Positions 19,003 to 22,135 of a DNA stretch of 22,135 nt are shown here, piece by piece (the stretch's first letter is position 1; each line of letters starts with the position of its first letter). The translations under genes and the position numbers were made by a program. The stretch lies in NCBI GenBank assembly GCA_027943245.1, contig JANDJZ010000780.1, positions 1-22,135 on the forward strand, given 5' to 3'. Under the pieces are notes generated by a model that had not been told where the DNA came from, made no database searches, and saw nothing but the letters and a program-made list of their open reading frames with translations. The stretch is from Acanthamoeba sp. SK_2022b. Taxonomy: Eukaryota > Discosea > Longamoebia > Acanthamoebidae.

Positions 19003-20313
19003 TTACGAGGGACGGAAAGGGGGCATGCCAGGCGGAGGAGCGCCACCCATCGGGGGCATGCCTCGACCCATCGGAGGCATGCCAGGCGGAGGACCGCCCA
19101 TCGGGGGCATGCCTCGGCCCATCGGGGGCATGCCAGGCGGAGGGCCGCCCATCGGGGGCATACCGCGACCCATCGGGGGCATGCCGGGCGGGGGGCCACC
19201 GGGCATGCCGGGAGGCGGGCCCATGCCAGGCATTCCTCGGCCCATCGGGGGCATGCCGGGAGGCGGGCCGCCCATCATGCCGGGCATGCCGCGACCCATC
19301 GGGGGCATGCCAGGAGGGGGACCGCCCATGCCGGGCGGGGGCCCACCGGGCATGCCGGGAGGAGGGCCCATGCCGGGCATTCCTCTGCCCATGCCGGGAG
19401 CACCAGGGAAGGGCATGCCTAAGTGAGAGGAGAGAAGAGGAAACACGACACGTTAGATAGGGCATGGAGTAGAGTGGGATTGGGAGGGAGAGTACCCATG
19501 GGGCCGCCACGGCCCTGAGGCATCATCATCGATGGAGCGGGGCCACCCACGCCGCGCACGGGAGCGCCGGACAGACCGGGTGCGGGGGCTCCCTCCATGG
19601 GAGGCATGGCGATACCTCGTCCACCAGGCCTGGCCACGCCGGGGCCGGGGATACCGACCTGGATGCCCTTCAATCGGTTCTCCTGTAATGCGATGATTTG
19701 GATTCACGGGTCAGCGCTTCCACAATTGGGCTAACGAATAATTGGGGGGGGGTCTGTAGAATTGCGAGTTGCTTCGAGCAAGTGCTGCTGGGAGGAAAGA
19801 GTACCTCAATGGGAGGGGGACCCTCAACGTTGAGCGAAATGACGCTTTCTCCTCGAATCAAGACCAGGCCAAGGACTCTCTTCTCTTCTCGCTCCTCTTT
19901 ACCCTTGCCCTTGGGCGTGATCTTTCGGTACTCCTCGCAATCGCCGAGTACGAGGTTCATGTGTTTATCAAAGGCCATGAATTTGCCCACCAGCGTCCGT
20001 CCATCTTCGATCGTAATTTTCATACGATAGTTGATGAACTGGAGCATCTTACTGCCCTTTGACGTCTGCGTACGCGTAGAGCATGGTTAGTGTCAATAAA
20101 TCACGTGTGCGAATAGCGGGAGCGCTGGAATGAAGGCGCAACCTTCTGCGCCGCAGACGTGCAGCGCTAGCGCTGCGATTGAAAGCCAGCACTACGTAGA
20201 GCGCTAATGGAGGCGATAGCATGGAGAATCAAACGGGCATAGCCAAGCCCAGAGAATGGCAAATTTTGTTTGAGGGAGGCAGTGGCGGTTTGAAGGTGAA
20301 GAACACGTACCAT
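19003..20313 (-). CDS. SNRPB: Spliceosomal Sm core protein SmB/SmN
   Basis: Four coding exons (minus): 20313-20311 (the ATG only), 20065-19805, 19682-19496 and 19418-19003, about 288 residues (human SmB about 240). The Sm fold occupies residues about 8-83: Sm1 with [17 protein letters not shown] (33-49) and Sm2 with [21 protein letters not shown] (66-86). RNA-contacting residues are expected at His36-Asn38 and Arg72-Gly73. SmB is one of the seven proteins that ring the Sm site of U1, U2, U4 and U5 snRNAs. The linker keeps the SmB-specific [13 protein letters not shown] and MMMPQGRGG segments, and the tail is long Pro/Gly/Met/Arg tandem repeats. The N-terminus [16 protein letters not shown] fits human SmB only if the ATG is spliced directly to the ACG at 20065. 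Confidence 0.95.
19019..19330 (-). repeat. Tandem Pro-Gly-Met repeats in SmB tail
   Basis: The last SmB exon contains repeated units of about 51-54 nt encoding variants of [17 protein letters not shown], at least five copies, with higher-order alternation of [11 protein letters not shown]. Nucleotide identity between units is high, so the array is likely still expanding or being homogenised. PPPGM motifs in SmB tails are known ligands for GYF/WW-type splicing adaptors. Confidence 0.9.
20135..20176. other. Stem-loop and 16-bp perfect palindrome in SmB intron 1
   Basis: GGCGCA at 20135-20140 can pair with TGCGCC at 20147-20152 across a 6-nt loop. Nine bases further on, 20161-20176 is a perfect 16-bp palindrome (GCAGCGCTAGCGCTGC). 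Both lie inside the 245-nt intron, the longest in the window. Confidence 0.75.
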
Positions 20314-20903
20314 TTTGTGAAGATTGTGGCGATCGATGGACTCCTCCTTCTCGATCCTTCCTGGCGTGAACAACGAAATCAGAAAAAATAAACACACAAA
20401 GAGAGACGATGGAAAAGTTAAGGAATTGTTTTTTGAGCCAATGGTATTTCAAACCGATCTGTGGCGTGTCTCTCCATGGCCCGATGGTACATCGCGCTTC
20501 AACGACCATCCCTCCTTTGCGCGCACGGAGGACCAGATCGAAATACCATCTGTAGCCAGCTACCTGATCAGGAGACTGCCATTCGGTCCGGGCTGCGGAG
20601 TGTTTGTTTGCCGCGATCGGGAGCTGGGGCCAGCACTTCCCACCGTGAGCTGGAGAGCCAAAAATATGCGGGCAAACAAATAAAGGGAGAAAGAACGAAG
20701 GCGACCGTCAAAGGAGAACCATAGGGCGGAACCAACGACCAGCAACGGCGCAACCAGCCCTCGCCTCCCATCCAAGGCGTTTTGCTCCCAATCTTATTCA
20801 CCACCTCTGCCGGCAGCCTCTATCTTGATTGACAACGTCCATATCTTCATCCCTTCTTTTTAACAATTCATTTACATCGGAGAGGAGAAGGAGGGAGAAG
20901 GAG
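20314..20903. promoter_or_regulatory. Divergent intergenic region between SmB and the PH-domain gene
   Basis: This 590-bp region must hold both promoters. On the minus strand, the SmB leader reads back to about 20360, where a pyrimidine-rich CGCCAG could be the acceptor of an additional 5'-untranslated intron. A plus-strand frame at 20324-20683 has no domain and overlaps that leader, so I do not call it. Nothing else recognisable was seen. Confidence 0.4.
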
Positions 20904-22135
20904 ATGGAGCCGTCTGATGTTCTTGCACAAGGCCTAGAGCGACTGCAGCAGAACGCACACGACAAAAATCTGTTCGAAGGCCACGTACACAAGATGAAAA
21001 AGGGGTTCTTCTCCAAATGGCAAAAGACCTATATGGTCCTCACACGCACCGAGCTCAGACTCTACAAGGGCAGCTCCATCCGACGCAGCCGCGAAATCGA
21101 AGAGAAAGTGGAGGTTAGCCCCCCCCCCCACAAACCCCCTAGCAATCAAAGAACGAAGGCTTCGCTTTTATATCTATATATTATTTTATCATTGTTATCA
21201 CCTTTTTAAATGGGAGATGGGCTCTGCATGACCAGAGCAAGGTGATCGGAAAAGATAATCTTGTTCGTTTTATTATTTAATTATTTTATTGACCCTCCTT
21301 ATGTAACTGGAAATGTAAAGCTGCCCAAGGGAGCCAAGTTCAGTTCGTTTCCGCTGCGAGATATGATCGTCAAGGTACTGCCGTTACTCCCGGCATCCTC
21401 CCTCGTCGCGACAACGAGCGATGGGCTCTCTCCATCTCTACATGTAGAGAATAGAGAGGAGTTGTCCCGTCTTGCGCCACGCGTGCTCACTGTGCCCGGA
21501 CCGACGCCAAAAATCAGGACTCGCCCACCAAGATGAAGAAGGTCGAGTTCGTGTTTGATATCTTCGCGTCCAACGCCAAGCGGCTGGTCATCGCCACGTC
21601 ATCCGACTTCATGAAGAAGCAGTGGATGATCAAGATCACGTACAAAACACACACACACACGCACACACACGCACACATGGCACGACACGCAACTGATGAC
21701 TCATTGTGTGCGTGATGCCACAATGACAACAACAGAGCGGCGGTGAACGAGTTCAAGGGGCCGACGGACAGCGAGAGGAAGCGAACGCAGGCCGAGGTGG
21801 ACAAGGAGCTGCTGCGTCTGGCCGAGCACATCCGGGGCCAGCAGGCCCAACAGCGGGCGCGCGCCGTGCCCATACACATGGCCCAGGGCCTCAAGCAGCC
21901 CATCGGTATGCACCGTCTCTCTCCCCCCCTCTCTCAGCCATGGCCGCCAGTCGATGTCTCGCTCACCCGCCACTCGCCGCACACACGCACACACGCGCAC
22001 ATGCACACAACCCACCCACACAACTGAAGACGCGCCGAACGATCTGATCTCGACAGAGGAGCGCAAGGCTTCGCTCTACCGCACGGCCTCGGCGTTCCCG
22101 GTGTCGTCTTTCAGGGTCGACAAGAAACCACCGCC
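20904..22135 (+). CDS. PH-domain protein, 3' partial
   Basis: Exons: 20904-21113, 21321-21374, 21518-21639, 21736-21905 and 22030 (or 22057) to the right edge, giving at least about 220 residues. A helical N-terminus (LAQGLERLQQNAHD) precedes a pleckstrin-homology domain at about residues 24-130. It opens with FEGHVHKMKKGFFSKWQKTYMVL and LRLYKG (strands beta1-beta3, basic beta1-beta2 loop). It closes with FVFDIFASNAKRLVIATS and the FMKKQWMIKI helix, whose Trp124 is the near-invariant PH tryptophan. Basic residues Lys30, Lys32, Lys33 and Lys38 around the beta1/beta2 loop suggest phosphoinositide binding at membranes, an inference. A Gln/Glu/Arg-rich helix follows (ELLRLAEHIRGQQAQQRARA). What lies after residue 220 is outside the window, so the overall function is unknown. 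The exon 2 acceptor (AAATGTAAAG) is acceptable but weak. Confidence 0.82.
21646..21677 (+). repeat. (CA)n microsatellite in PH-gene intron
   Basis: An interrupted CA run (two G interruptions) begins 6 nt after the donor of the intron 21640-21735. Confidence 0.9.

Noticed and set aside
18938..19426. Plus-strand frame of 162 codons with [16 protein letters not shown] repeats
   Set aside because: It is the complement of the SmB repeat exon; the repeat unit happens to be open on both strands. The Sm fold and splice sites fix the real gene on the minus strand.
20324..20683. 119-codon plus-strand frame in the SmB/PH intergenic region
   Set aside because: It has no recognisable motif and overlaps the SmB leader. 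Its composition is unlike the neighbouring coding exons.
1..22135. Search for CRISPR arrays, insertion sequences, terminal repeats, viral genes or a defence island
   Set aside because: The only arrays are simple microsatellites and the SmB coding repeats. No transposase, integrase, capsid or defence protein signature was seen.

Overview
This window is eukaryotic nuclear DNA. It is GC-rich, extremely gene-dense and full of short spliceosomal introns (46-245 nt). Codon use, intron style, the CA/TG/CAC microsatellites inside introns and the protein families point to a free-living amoebozoan, most like Acanthamoeba. That assignment is inference from memory of that genome's style, not a database match. 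I could model twelve protein genes (two cut by the window edges) with about 66 introns. Exon junctions were placed by GT-AG boundaries, frame continuity and family conservation.

Layout, left to right: (1) 1-1725 minus, URI-type unconventional prefoldin, 3' end off the left edge; (2) 2020-3606 plus, alpha-SNAP; (3) 3770-5418 minus, ABHD11-like alpha/beta hydrolase with a presequence-like N-terminus; (4) 5469-5904 plus, small orphan protein; (5) 6019-8766 minus, mitochondrial isobutyryl-CoA dehydrogenase (ACAD8-like); (6) 9028-10888 plus, 26S proteasome ATPase Rpt4/PSMC6; (7) 11199-12885 plus, ankyrin-repeat/RING-finger protein; (8) 13210-15859 plus, DHA1-type major facilitator transporter, followed by a decayed partial duplicate of its own 3' end; (9) 16148-17246 minus, LicD/fukutin-type type II membrane phosphotransferase; (10) 17966-18773 minus, membrane-anchored protein of unknown function, possibly SRPBCC/START-like; (11) 19003-20313 minus, spliceosomal SmB/SmN protein; (12) 20904-22135 plus, PH-domain protein running off the right edge.

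The genes are not an operon or a single pathway. Most are housekeeping functions: vesicle fusion, proteasome, splicing, valine catabolism and prefoldin-like assembly. Organisation is by divergent (head-to-head) pairs sharing short intergenic regions: URI/alpha-SNAP, ABHD11/orphan, ACAD8/Rpt4 and SmB/PH. I saw no rRNA, tRNA, CRISPR array, insertion sequence, viral gene or defence system. The observations most worth a second look concern gene architecture: an unusual 5' splice-site preference (C at +4), an initiator ATG that ends its exon, a probable GC-AG intron, a strong decoy acceptor beside a (CA)30 tract, a G-quadruplex-prone intronic repeat, and the decayed 3' duplicate of the transporter.
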